Source: Gemmata sp051859125
Lineage (GTDB): Bacteria; Planctomycetota; Planctomycetia; Gemmatales; Gemmataceae
Length of the DNA: 64,000 nucleotides
Direction of reading: 5' to 3'
Assembly (NCBI RefSeq): GCF_051859125.1
Contig: NZ_JBHYGG010000258.1
Coordinates: 41,419 to 105,418 of the forward strand
The notes beneath the pieces are model-generated. The model saw only the letters and a program-made list of their open reading frames with translations. It was not told where the DNA came from and ran no database searches. A program made the position numbers and the translations under genes. Each line of letters starts with the position of its first letter. Positions within the stretch are counted from its first letter, which is position 1. This document shows, piece by piece, positions 24,485 to 33,270 of the stretch.

Positions 24485-25996
24485 CTACCGGCCGGTGGGG
24501 CGGCCGGGCGGGTGCAGGTCGTCGAGCCGGTCGGCCGGCACCGACCGGAGGCGGGTGAACAGGTCGCGGAGATAGGCGAGCGGGTCGAGCCCGAGCCGCC
24601 GGCACGTGCCGACGACCGAGTACAGGACCGCGGCCGACCGGCCGCCGGCGTCGCTCCCGGCGAACAGGTAGTTCTTGCGGCCCACCGCCACGGCCCGCAG
24701 CGCCCGCTCGCTGGCGTTGTTGTCGATCTGCAGGCCCCCGGCCTCGGTGTACCTCACCAGGGCGGCCCGGTTCCCCAGGGCGTACCCGATCGCGACCCCC
24801 GTCGGGCTCTTCGGCAGTACCCGCCCGCGCTGCTCCTCCAGCCACGCGAATAGGTCATCCAGCACCGGCCGGGCGTGGGATCGGCGGGCCGCCAGGCGGC
24901 CCGCGTCGTCGAGCGGTCTGATCTCGGCCTCGACGTCGTACAACCGGCGGATGCGGGCGATCGCCTCGTGCGCCCGGGCGGGGTCGGTAGCTCGGGCGTC
25001 GTGGAACTTCCTCCTCGCGTGCGCCCAGCACCCAACCTCGGCCGGCCGGGGCGGCGGGCGGTCGAACAGCGGGTCGTACTGCCGGAGGGCGTCGGCCTGG
25101 ACGTACCCGGCGTAGTCGCCCAGCCACGCCCGCGGGCCGTCTCCCGAGTAGGTCGGGGTGAAGTCGAACACCACGTACGGGTGATCGGAATCCCCGAGGT
25201 ACACCCATAGGTGCCCGGTCTTCGTCCGCCGGGAGCCCGGGGCGAGGACGGGGACCGGGGTGTCGTCCGTCTGGATCACCCGGGACCGCCGGACCAGCCC
25301 CGCCATCCGGTCGACGAGGGGCTTGAGCAGGCCGGCCGCGGCGGCGACCCAGCCCCCGAGGGTTGATCGGGAGAGGTCCACGCCGTGCCGGGCGAGGATG
25401 CCCGCCTGGCGGTGGAGGGGCAGGTGGTCGGCAAACTTCGACACCGCGACGTGGGCGAGCAGGCCCGGACCCGGTAGCCCCTTGTCGATCGGCTGTGCCG
25501 GGAGCGGGGCCGTGGTGATCGTCGGGGTCGGCTGGTCCGCCGGGTCGGCGGTGCGGCTGCATGTGGCACAGGCGTAGGTGTGGCGGACCCGCTCCACGAC
25601 GAACAGGGACGCCGGCCGGTAGTCGAGCTGCTCGCTCGTCTCGGCCCCGATCCGGGCCCTCATCCGCCCACAGCACGGGCACGCCTTCTCGGCCTCGGTC
25701 AGGTCGAACACGACCCGCTCCCGGGGCAGGTGGCCGGGCAGCGGGCGGCGGCCGTGCCCACGCCGACGGGGCGGGTCTGTGGGAGGAGCCGCGGGCGGCA
25801 CCTCGCCGGGAGCCGGGTTCTCGCCGGTAACCCGCTCGGACTTCTTGCCGTAGAGCCGGCGGGTCAGGTCGTTGATCCGGAGTTGCTGGGCCTCGACCGT
25901 CTTCCGGAGGTCGGCGACCGTGCCGAGCAGCTCCCGCACCATCCCCTGCAGGGTGGCGACGTCGGTCGGGAGTGGTGGGCTCGGCGGGTCCTCCAT
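24485..25996 (-). CDS. tnpC: IS66 transposase TnpC
   Basis: This is a 503-residue DDE transposase. LRKTVEAQQLRINDLTRRLYG is the N-terminal leucine-zipper region and KKSERV follows. CPCCGRMRARIGAETSEQLD and YACATCSRT form the zinc-binding domain. HRQAGILARHGVDLSRSTLG starts the DDE_Tnp_IS66 core: Asp in IQTDDTPVPVL, Asp in GYVQADALRQYDPLF, and Glu in the YTEAGGLQIDNNASERALR segment. The C-terminal GRKNYLFAGSDAGGRSAAVL is the IS66_C motif. It appears intact. Confidence 0.95.
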   Translation of the reverse strand: MEDPPSPPLPTDVATLQGMVRELLGTVADLRKTVEAQQLRINDLTRRLYGKKSERVTGENPAPGEVPPAAPPTDPPRRRGHGRRPLPGHLPRERVVFDLTEAEKACPCCGRMRARIGAETSEQLDYRPASLFVVERVRHTYACATCSRTADPADQPTPTITTAPLPAQPIDKGLPGPGLLAHVAVSKFADHLPLHRQAGILARHGVDLSRSTLGGWVAAAAGLLKPLVDRMAGLVRRSRVIQTDDTPVPVLAPGSRRTKTGHLWVYLGDSDHPYVVFDFTPTYSGDGPRAWLGDYAGYVQADALRQYDPLFDRPPPRPAEVGCWAHARRKFHDARATDPARAHEAIARIRRLYDVEAEIRPLDDAGRLAARRSHARPVLDDLFAWLEEQRGRVLPKSPTGVAIGYALGNRAALVRYTEAGGLQIDNNASERALRAVAVGRKNYLFAGSDAGGRSAAVLYSVVGTCRRLGLDPLAYLRDLFTRLRSVPADRLDDLHPPGRPTGR

Positions 25997-26044
25997 GACC
26001 GATTCAACCCCGACCCTCGGCCCAGGTAGCGCGACGGCGGAAGA

Positions 26045-26416
26045 TCAGCCGGGCGTAGGCTTCCGGTAGCGGGGCTGGCGGCGGACCTCGGCCGGGTCGA
26101 TGCCGCGGAGGATCAGCCCGAGGTCGTCGGCCGTCATCTCCGCCCGGTACGGGCCGGGCGTACGCTCCGGGTCGACGGTCGACAGCCTCACCGTCCCCCG
26201 CTCCAGCCGCTTGCACCACAGGGCGTACCCGTCCGTGTCCCAGTACAGGACCTTGATCCGGTCCCCCTTGCGGCTGCGGAACACGAACAGGTGGCCCGAC
26301 AGCGGATCCTGCTCCAGGAACCGGGTGACCTGGGCGGCGAGCATGTCGAACCCGCACCGCATGTCGGTCGCCCGGGTGCACACGAACACCTTGATCCCGC
26401 TCGGCCAGGTCAGCAC
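26045..26416 (-). CDS. tnpB: IS66 accessory protein TnpB
   Basis: This 123-residue protein from GTG 26416 reads VFVCTRATDMRCGFDMLAAQ, GHLFVFRSRKGDRIKVLYWD and GYALWCKRLERGTV. The CTRPTDMRxGxDGLA ... FVFRxRRGDRIKLLxWDxxG ... WxKRLExG layout is the IS66 Orf2 (TnpB) family. The start overlaps the tnpA stop by 7 bases, as is usual for the family. It lies 48 bases before tnpC. Confidence 0.95.
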   Translation of the reverse strand: MLTWPSGIKVFVCTRATDMRCGFDMLAAQVTRFLEQDPLSGHLFVFRSRKGDRIKVLYWDTDGYALWCKRLERGTVRLSTVDPERTPGPYRAEMTADDLGLILRGIDPAEVRRQPRYRKPTPG

Positions 26417-26745
26417 GGGAACCCCTCCAGCGCGGCAACGACGGCCCGCAGGTGGGCCGGATCGAACCCGGGTGGCACCCGGACAACACGGCCGTCGGCG
26501 AGCACGACTTCGATCGGCCCGACTGCACCGGGCGGTGTCATGTGGACGGGGACGAACTCGGGGGTGCCCGCGCCCGCAGCTCGGGCGTCGCGGGCGGCGA
26601 TCTCCTTGCGCCAGTGGGCGAGCGCGGTCGGGGTCACGCCCTCCCGCGCGCAGAACGCGCTGATCTTCAGGCCGCTGCCCTTCCAGCGAGCCAGTCGCTT
26701 CCGCCACTGCCGCTCGCGGGCGGGATCGGGACGGCGGTTCGGCAT
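26410..26745 (-). CDS. tnpA: IS66 accessory protein TnpA
   Basis: This 111-residue protein reads RERQWRKRLARWKGSGLKIS, AFCAREGVTPTALAHWRKEI and VRVPPGFDPAHLRAVVAALE. The W-x-x-x-L-x-x-W-x-x-SG-x-S-x-x-x-FC-x-x-x-G-x-x-x-x-x-x-x-x-W-x-x-x-L helix-turn-helix is the IS66 Orf1 (TnpA) domain. It is the first gene of the IS66 operon, and the coding end overlaps tnpB by 7 bases. Confidence 0.93.
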   Translation of the reverse strand: MPNRRPDPARERQWRKRLARWKGSGLKISAFCAREGVTPTALAHWRKEIAARDARAAGAGTPEFVPVHMTPPGAVGPIEVVLADGRVVRVPPGFDPAHLRAVVAALEGFPC

Positions 26746-26815
26746 CGGTGCATCCTCCGAGGTGAATGCACCGAGCGTACCACGACCGCCAACACGGGTT
26801 TCACCGGTCGGTTAC

Positions 26816-27448
26816 GATTCACACGATCTGATCAAGGACGCCCAGCAGGCCACGAACAACCCGTTCACGCACCCGCAAACGGGCAAGGAAGAGTACATAT
26901 CCTGCTTCTACGTCGCGAACGCGGGGGACATCTCAGAGCAGGCCAGAACCAACTTCTTCAACACCCTGATGCGGAAGGGCATCCGGGACGCGCGGCTGCT
27001 TGATGGAAAAGCGCTTGTGCTGCTGGACAAGTCGGCGGCCTTCACTCGCACCTCGCTCTACAAGGAGCGGGTGACTGGCTTGCAGCTCGAGGCCAAGCGA
27101 AACCTCGTGGCCGCGATTCATTTGCTCAAGGCGTTGGAAGATGAGGAAGAGTCGTACAAGATCGCGATGCTCTCCCGTTTCCGTTCCAGTGCCGCAGACG
27201 CTTTTCTCGCCGCCCCGATCCCGCATGCGCGATTGACTGTCGATCTCGTCAACGAGTACTGGGAACACGTCTCGATGTGTAACCACCTCGTTGAGGTCAT
27301 GAACACGGAGCTGCGCGCGGATGCGGATACCGAGACCAGCACTCTGGCACTGAAGAATCTGCTGCCCGACCTGAAGACGCGGTGCATGAAGGTCAACAAC
27401 GCGGCCGTCCGCTTCCTCTTGGAGCTTGGCCAGAAGCCGTCATCCTGA
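26816..27448 (+). pseudogene. restriction-endonuclease-like protein, 5'-truncated by IS66
   Basis: The frame is open from the exact IS66 junction and reads LIKDAQQATNNPFTHPQTGK, YISCFYVANAGDISEQARTN, FFNTLMRKGIRDARLLDGKA and LVLLDKSAAFT. Such a strand-helix region followed by F/ARLLDGxxLVxLL is typical of the end of an Mrr/Restriction_endonuc-type domain. A helical C-terminal domain of about 140 residues follows. The nuclease core (the Asp and E-x-K strands) would have been upstream and is gone; it is not present to the left of the IS. It is probably a dead restriction or defence nuclease. Confidence 0.5.
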
Positions 27449-27568
27449 GCGGGGATGACTCGCTGCGTATTCCGCAATCGCTTCCAGTCCTAGTACTACA
27501 GCGCCGGTTATCACAACCCTTTACGCTGCTAGCGTCTCGGCTACAACTTCGATCGGAATCGTGCCCGA

Positions 27569-28170
27569 TTGGAGCTTGCTATGGACGCCGCGGAGTTGCG
27601 CCGCCTGAAGCCGGAGCTGGAGTCGTTCCTGGACCGGTACGCGCCCCTGTTCGGGCGCCCCGAGGCCCAGGGCCACGGCCGGCGGTTCGTTCAGGGCCTC
27701 CTGCTCGGGGGCGACCGGCGGAGCGTCGAGAACATTGCCGAGGCCATCGACGGGTGCGTGGTCCGGTCCCTCCAGACGTTCATCACCACCGCGCCCTGGG
27801 GCGCCGACACGGTCCTGGCGGAGTTGCGCCGGCAGGTGACCGAGGAGTGGGGCGACCCCGAGGCCGTGGTCACCGTGGACGAGACCGGGTTCCCCAAGAA
27901 GGGGGTCCAGTCGGTCGGGGTCAAGCGCCAGTACTCGGGCACCCTGGGGCGGGTCGAGAACTGCCAGGTCGGGGTGTTCCTCGGGTACGCAACCCTGAGG
28001 GGCCGGGCGCTGCTCGACCGCGCGCTGTACCTTCCCAAGGAGTGGGCCAACGACGCCGACCGGCGGGAGGAGGCGGGGGTCCCGGAGGGGGTCGCGTTCG
28101 CCACCAAGATCGTGCTGGCCCGGCGGATGATCGATCGTACTGTGGCCGCCGGTGTACCGGCGAGGTGGGT
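27569..28170 (+). mobile_element. IS701-family transposase, N-terminal fragment
   Basis: About 200 residues of a DDE_5/IS701 transposase: MDAAELRRLKPELESFLDRY, GRRSVENIAEAIDG and VTVDETGFPKKGVQSVGVKR then QYSGTLGRVENCQVGVFLGY are diagnostic. The frame stays open to 28402, but after GVPARWVF (about 28170) the amino acids are the reverse of a minus-strand gene, so the transposase lost its second half here. The catalytic first Asp is in VTVDETGF. Confidence 0.85.
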
Positions 28171-28318
28171 CTTCGAAGCACAGACGGAACTCCTTGATCT
28201 TCTCGGGCAGGTTTATCGCCACTTCCTCGGGGGACAGCGGGTAGAGGATGACCTCGATCGTGTTCCTGAGACGGTACATCCGCATAAGCAGGTCGTTCAG
28301 CTCCCAAGGCGATCGCAT
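28170..28318 (-). pseudogene. N-terminal fragment of an unknown gene cut by IS701
   Basis: From the ATG at 28318 the minus strand reads MRSPWELNDLLMRMYRLRNT, IEVILYPLSPEEVAINLPEK and IKEFRLCFED, then runs into the IS701 remnant at about 28170. Only about 50 codons survive. An overlapping ATG at 28373 opens another frame (MSHTVLSDDEQDAPLTPP) that is less convincing. The gene lies downstream of the palindrome at 28399-28450, which may have regulated it. Family not recognised. Confidence 0.45.
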
Positions 28319-28398
28319 CGGGTGGGGTCAGTGGGGCGTCCTGTTCGTCGTCGGATAGGACAGTGTGGGACATCCGAGTGGCTCCCATCGTGGGTGTG

Positions 28399-28450
28399 GT
28401 AAGTGTGGGAAAGAGATGATCTCAGTTGACTATCTCTTTCCCACACTTAC
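28399..28450. promoter_or_regulatory. 19-bp perfect inverted repeat, candidate operator or origin
   Basis: GTAAGTGTGGGAAAGAGAT (28399-28417) and its exact complement (28432-28450) flank a 14-base spacer. A third AGTGTGGGA word stands at 28362-28370. No T-run follows, so it is not a typical terminator. It lies 5' of the truncated minus-strand gene at 28318 and 3' of the gene at 28493-28774. It may be an operator, an iteron-like origin element or a processing hairpin. Confidence 0.6.
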
Positions 28451-28492
28451 GTACACCAATCAATCAGTATGTAGATCGCTTGTGGCGAAAAA

Positions 28493-28774
28493 CTAACGAG
28501 ATGATGTATGCGCCGGAGTTGTCTGTGACGGCGGGGGTGGGGGGTGGACCGGGCGGGTGGTGACCGGGCCGGCCCCACGGGGGCCGCGGATCCGGGAGGT
28601 GCAGCCGCAGGAGTAGGCCTTCGGGGCATTGGCCGAGGACCGGATGACGTCGGCCCGGCCGCACGCGTGGCACCGGCACCGCCACATCACCTGGCCGTAA
28701 TCGGCCACGCCGACGCACTCCAGGACTTCCAGGTGGTTGAAGTGCCGTCCGGTCAGGTCAGCTCGGCGGCGCAT
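28493..28774 (-). CDS. phage-type zinc-binding protein (AP2/HNH-associated N-domain)
   Basis: This 93-residue protein reads MRRRADLTGRHFNHLEVLEC, QVMWRCRCHACGRADVIRSS and ANAPKAYSCGCTS. The DLTGxxFGxLxVL ... W-x-C-x-C-x-CG ... K/Y-SCGC pattern is a small zinc domain common in phage and mobile-element DNA-binding proteins. The tail after SCGC is Pro-rich and may be a degraded extension. It is probably DNA-binding. Confidence 0.65.
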   Translation of the reverse strand: MRRRADLTGRHFNHLEVLECVGVADYGQVMWRCRCHACGRADVIRSSANAPKAYSCGCTSRIRGPRGAGPVTTRPVHPPPPPSQTTPAHTSSR

Positions 28775-28826
28775 GACGGGTCTCTTTCGGGCTGCTTGGA
28801 ATTCGGGGCAGAGGCACGTACCCCCT

Positions 28827-29117
28827 TCACTTTGAGTCGGGAGAGCGGCGCGGGGATGGAGGTGGGGTGGTTTGTGCCAGGACGTGGGCCCCGGCCAGGT
28901 CCTCCCGGCGGATGCAGATGAGGGTGGTCATTGCGCCGCGGAACACGAGGCCCGTTGCCTCCACCCTCGTGGTAAGGTCGTGGCGGTGCAGGTGGGAGCG
29001 GAGGGCCGGGTAGTCGAGCAACCAGGCCCGGGCCAGGTCCATCACCGGCAGGTAGGTTACCTTGTTGCCGTCGCGGGTGTTGATCTCAATCTGACGTACA
29101 CCGTTGGGGATCTTCAT
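28827..29117 (-). CDS. small hypothetical protein
   Basis: This 96-residue protein is read from the ATG at 29117: MKIPNGVRQIEINTRDGNKV, TYLPVMDLARAWLLDYPALR and SHLHRHDLTTRVEATGLVFR. The middle segment AWLLDYPALRSHLHRHD could be a short helical DNA-binding unit, and the tail is Pro/Ser-rich. The same-strand neighbour 28493-28774 follows 52 bases on. No family was recognised. Confidence 0.5.
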   Translation of the reverse strand: MKIPNGVRQIEINTRDGNKVTYLPVMDLARAWLLDYPALRSHLHRHDLTTRVEATGLVFRGAMTTLICIRREDLAGAHVLAQTTPPPSPRRSPDSK

Positions 29118-29886
29118 GGTTATGGGGTGGTTTGGTTTGTGGCTAAGGGTATCGGGCCCAGGCTGTACCCCGGGTTTCTTAAAACTGAGACTTCGCTCTC
29201 TGTGTGTCGCTTCGTCTCGTTCTGCATCCTGAAAATCAGTCTGCAGAATCCCCATCCGGGTGGATGGCGACCTGCGACACGTCATCTGCAGTGAGCCGCG
29301 TTCGGGACCGCGTCCGGCTCCTCTCACCCCTACGCGCGCCGGGCTCTCTTCCTCGACAGTCGGACCCCACCCAGACCGACCGAACGCCCGGATTCCCCTC
29401 TGCCACAACCCAAGGGCACGCCTTTGAAGGTGGGCCCGTCCTGGGCCCCGAAGCAGGGGTACTGACCGTCCCTCTCCCTCCCGATACGAAGCGTCGGGCC
29501 GCTCGGGATTGCGCATTTGCTGATCCCCTGCACCCGCGGCAGGGACCCGGGGTTTTGGGCCGCGGCCCGTCACCAACCCCGGACGGCGGTGCCCAACCTG
29601 GGGCGATGTCCGACGGACCGGGCCGTTCGGCTCCGGTCTTCCGATTTACTACTCTTCCCCGGCCGTCACTCAATCAATGTGAGTGAAAAAGCTGGCGCTG
29701 GGTTGCCGAGGTATGGTCACCGGGCGCCGCCCGGCGGTGTGGGTGCCGGGGCGGGAGATCGTTGCGTTGCGATGAGCCGGTGAACGACGCCTGGACGACG
29801 CGACGGGCAGCCGGGCCTGTGCTCATTCCGGCTACCCGGCACAGCACCGGGAGTCCGGGAGGATGCGACCGCCGCGCCCGGCACGC
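29118..29886. other. 769-base stretch without a supported gene
   Basis: Frames on both strands are open but Pro/Arg/Gly-rich and lack ribosome sites, as expected of high-GC noise. There is a short AT-rich patch near 29660-29690. No RNA gene or repeat was identified. Confidence 0.4.
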
Positions 29887-30426
29887 TCATCCAGAGGCAA
29901 CCGCGGGCAGGGCGGCGAGGTGGGCGTGGAGCAGGGGCAGGACGGCCACCGCGTAGAGGATCGGGCGGCCGACGGTGATCAGGCGATAGGGGGCGGGCGG
30001 TTGCAGCCGGTCGACCCGCCGCTCGAACACGGCCAGGCAGTCGAGCAGCCGGTAGTATGGGAGTCGAGCGCCTGCCACGTGGGGCCAGGCCCGGAAGGAC
30101 AGGAAGGAACTCTTCCGGGTGTACAGGTGGTACGGATACCTGGGGTGCGTGAGGGGACCCGGGTCGTCGGACACGGGCCGCTCCGGGGCGTACTGACAGC
30201 CGAAGGCGCGCTCGACCTCGGAGCAGATCGACCGGTGCAGGGTCCGGACGGACGCCCGGTAGGCCAGGTAGTCGTTGTGCCGCCGCAGGACGTGGGCCGC
30301 GTCAGGCATCCCGAGTTCGTCCAGCCGGTCGGCGTACACCATCAGGTGGAAGCCCGGCGGGTCGCCCGGGGGGAGGGCCCGGAGGAAGACTTGGTGCTCG
30401 GTCACGGAGCTCGTGTGGGTAGGCAT
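29887..30426 (-). CDS. hypothetical protein
   Basis: This 179-residue protein starts at ATG 30426 with GAGAAGGAAAACC just upstream: MPTHTSSVTEHQVFLRALPP, FHLMVYADRLDELGMPDAAH, VLRRHNDYLAYRASVRTLHR and YPYHLYTRKSSFLSFRAWPH. ADRLDELGMPDAAHVLR resembles a small helical motif found in planctomycete hypothetical proteins (residues lining up D-x-L-x-E-x-G ... A-x-x-LR). No membrane span or catalytic motif is visible. Confidence 0.55.
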   Translation of the reverse strand: MPTHTSSVTEHQVFLRALPPGDPPGFHLMVYADRLDELGMPDAAHVLRRHNDYLAYRASVRTLHRSICSEVERAFGCQYAPERPVSDDPGPLTHPRYPYHLYTRKSSFLSFRAWPHVAGARLPYYRLLDCLAVFERRVDRLQPPAPYRLITVGRPILYAVAVLPLLHAHLAALPAVASG

Positions 30427-30755
30427 TGGTTTTCCTTCTCAAGGTGTCGCTGGTGATGAGGCTGCGAGGCCGGGTGCCCCGCAGCCCGTAGGGGCTTCGA
30501 GCGGCCTGGAGTGCGGATGCTGGAGCGGGCGAACGAGGAGCCGCGGGCGGCGCCGGGAGTCAGACGGGGAATGATGTCCCTGTTGAGACGGCAGACGGGT
30601 CGCCCGTGGGCCTCCTACCGACGAACGGGCGCCGGCAGAGTGCGTGGGCACCCCATGTGGTCCAGAAAACTCGTAGTGGGCCGCGGTAGAGTGGGCGGCG
30701 ATGACTCGAAGTTGGGGTCGGCCCAGCGCTGCGGACGGCCCCCGTCCCGGAACGA

Positions 30756-30989
30756 TCACTCGGCCGAGCGGTGTGCCCGGCCGAAGTGCTTCACCTGCAC
30801 CACCTCGTCCAACAGGAGGCGGCGGCAGTCGAACGGGAAGACATCGGGCAGCACGGTCGGGAAGGCGCCCCGGCGGATCAGCGACTCGACCTTGGACCGC
30901 TTGACGCCGAGGATCTCGGCCACTTGGGTCACGGTGACCTGCCCGGCCGGGAGGTTCGCCGCGCCGGCGTACAGTTCTACAGACAGCAT
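30756..30989 (-). CDS. small helix-turn-helix (excisionase/MerR-like) protein
   Basis: This 77-residue protein from ATG 30989 has GGAG 6 bases upstream. AGQVTVTQVAEILGVKRSKV then ESLIRRGAFPTVLPDVFPFD is a winged-helix excisionase/AlpA-type fold: helix-turn-helix, then the I-x-x-G-x-(F/L)-P wing, ending in a basic stretch. Such proteins act as recombination directionality factors or phage-type regulators. A second candidate of this class is at 47977. Confidence 0.7.
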   Translation of the reverse strand: MLSVELYAGAANLPAGQVTVTQVAEILGVKRSKVESLIRRGAFPTVLPDVFPFDCRRLLLDEVVQVKHFGRAHRSAE

Positions 30990-31563
30990 GGAATGCTCCA
31001 CGAGTTGGGATGGGGCAGCTCGGTCGGAGTGCGAGGTTGCACCTTACCATGACGGGTTAATGCCCAGCCTTGGCGGCCCCGGTGCCCCGTACCCCGTCGA
31101 ATCTTGACGGGCGTTCCGCGTTACGGTCGCCGGTGCGGACGGCCGACGGGTTCGCGGAGCCTTTCCCGGACCGGACGGTGGACGAGAGTGCGGTTGAGCA
31201 GTTCGAAGACGTGTGTGACCAGGAGCCTTCTCGTATTCGCACTTCTTGGGCGGGAAGCCGATGACTGACGCTCCGCTGAAGGCCGTGGGAGGGTCGATTC
31301 GGGAATGTGGGTGCGGAGCTCGTGACCTTGTCTAATTGATAATTCGAAACCGCAGCTCATTTTGGCCAATCCGCTGACGGCCCTTCGGCTCCCCTGCCTG
31401 TAGTGGTAGTAGACGCCTCGAAGTCTCTTGTTCTGTCGACCTCGTAACGGCCTTCGGGCGGGCCGGGAGCGCGTTCCCACCGGGTCGCCCGACTTTTGCC
31501 CCCAGCTGCGGCCGTAGTGCTTCAGGCTTGACCCAGCCGAACGTGGGTCCATGTCGCCCGCAA
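30990..31563. other. 574-base stretch without a supported gene
   Basis: This is the region between the small HTH gene and the truncated helicase. It has short open frames on both strands, none with a ribosome site and protein-like composition together. It probably includes promoter sequence for the 30989 gene. Confidence 0.35.
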
Positions 31564-32949
31564 TCATGCATCGAGCAGGTCATCGAGTGTCGGCGGCGGC
31601 CCATCCTCGGGGTCCCACGGGTGGCTGAACTCGGGGGCGAGCACGCGGTGCGGGGCCAAGCAGTAGACTTCGATCCGCTTCGAGGCGACGTTCACCCGCT
31701 GCGTGTACACGCCGCGCTTCTCTTCGCGCAGTTCAATCACCCCCTTACGATGCAGCTCGCGGCCCAGGGTCTTCGGCGTCAGGGGGAGATTCGTATTCGT
31801 GCGGCGGGCCAGTTCCTGCACCGCCCCGAGCGAGACGGCCGGAAGGAGGTAGAGGTACGTCACGGAGATGTAGCCGATGTGCTGACCCTGGACCTGCCAC
31901 ACCGTACGCTCCTCCCACTGCCCCTCCGCCTGCTCCTCGTCGCCGCTTCCGGCCGCGGATGCGGCAGTCGTGCCCGTGGCGGTGGGCGGCTTCGGAACCC
32001 GATACGTCTTCTCGGCCCACCCCCACCGCTGGGGGTTCTCGTCGGGGCACCCGCCGCTCAGATTCTGGAGATGAGCCCTGCCGCTGGCGAAGAGCTCGCC
32101 CAGGAGCTGAAGGTACTGTTCGACCGGATCCTGGTCGCGGTGCTGGCGCTTCTGGCGGACGACCGCGGCATCCATGGCGCTTACCATCGTGTCGAACAGC
32201 TCCTTCTGCCGCGGCCCGTCGATCGCGCCGACCTGTTCGGCGAACCAGAGGAACGCGGTAAAGCCCCCCAACAACTCGGCCGCGATGGTCGCCGTCCTCG
32301 GGTGCAGCCTGGGGTGCTCCTTCAAGTAGGTATTCCGATGTGCCTCAACCTGCTCCCGGATGTCCGCCCGGACCGAGCCCCGTGCGCCGGCGAGCCAACT
32401 CAGGTAACCGGCCATCGCCGCCGCGAAGGTGCCATTTTCGGCGTGCCGCTGGCACTCGGTCAGCTTCGCACAGTCGATGTCCTCTTTGCCCAGGGGCAGG
32501 ATGAACATCCGCGCCCCCAGCGAGAGCCCGTCGGGCACGGCTTCGGCCGTGGCCATCATGAGACAGCGGGAGGGGCGGGCCGGTCGTGGCTTGCCGTCGT
32601 ACGAGCAGCGGCCCCGGCCGGCGCCATTCCCTTGCCCCCGCATGAGGCGGTCCGCGTCCCGGTTGGCGCGCTCCATGTCGCTGAGCGTCCCGCGGAGCAG
32701 CCAGTCGTCGACGACGAATAGGCAGTCCTTCGCGTAGAACCCGACGGCCTCGTTGTAGTTGGCCGTGTTCTCCCACGACCCCGGCAGGTGGGTGCGGTCC
32801 ATCCCCTTGCCGTAGTGCCGCTGGGCGAGTGACGCCGTCTCGCTCTTCCTCGACCCGGTTTCGCCCACGAGCCAGACTGAGAAGCCCGCATCACCCAACG
32901 GCGCGCGCCAGATGGCGGCGTAGGCCCAATGCCCTTCAGATAAGCACAC
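31564..32949 (-). pseudogene. DUF927/replicative-helicase-like protein, 5'-truncated by IS4 fragment
   Basis: The 461-residue frame begins inside an IS4 relic (GTG 32949) and then reads GHWAYAAIWRAPLGDAGFSV, WLVGETGSRKSETASLAQRH (Walker A-like GETGSRKS) and YAKDCLFVVDDWLLRGT (Walker B, VVDDW). LMMATAEAVPDGLSLGARMF is the sensor region of DUF927-type superfamily 3-like helicases. The C-terminal 150 residues contain a winged-helix part (LPLTPKTLGRELHRKGVIEL). The primase half expected upstream is missing. It is therefore a second, broken replication module beside the intact one at 43633. Confidence 0.65.
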
Positions 32950-33256
32950 GTACGGCTTGGTGGAAGGGTTTGGTTGGCTGCGGCGGGTGGAGATGTTCCG
33001 CCCGCTTTTTCGCCCAGTTGGACATCTTCCGCTTGATCACCCGCGGGTACCACCGATCCCGCCGAGGTCTCAATCGCTGGCGCCGGACCTCTCGGAGCAA
33101 CCCGTCGTACCACTCGTGCGATTCTCGCCACGGCGACTCGGGGAACCCGTTGACCGGGTGCGAGGCAGGGATTAGCATCAGAGCTAGTTTCTGCACGCGT
33201 TGCCCGACCACCGCGAGCAGAGAGGCGGCAAAGCCATTTGCGAGTTGGATGGGCAC
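32936..33256 (-). mobile_element. IS4-type transposase C-terminal fragment
   Basis: The minus-strand frame reads LRPRRDRWYPRVIKRKMSNW, then AKKRAEHLHPPQPTKPFHQA and VRVLI before a stop. PRRDRxxPRVxKRKMSxxxKKRxxHxxPPQPTKPF is a well-known C-terminus of IS4-type transposases. The DDE core is absent. Its insertion or rearrangement removed the start of the helicase gene immediately to the left. Confidence 0.75.
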
Positions 33257-33270
33257 TGGAGGGCTAGACG

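Larger units (their letters stand above)
24485..26815 (-). mobile_element. IS66-family element, left end not found
   Basis: Three minus-strand genes (tnpA, tnpB, tnpC) are in the standard IS66 order. The right end is placed at 26815, because GTAACCGACCGGTGAAACCC read inward resembles the IS66 GTAA-type terminal repeat and the neighbouring gene's frame begins exactly at 26816. A matching inverted copy was not found to the left between 24332 and 24484, so the left terminus is missing or diverged. This is consistent with an IS-adjacent deletion. Confidence 0.8.

Noticed and set aside
27569..28402. Full 277-codon transposase
   Set aside because: After about codon 200 the residues are antisense to a minus-strand gene fragment, so only an N-terminal transposase piece is real.
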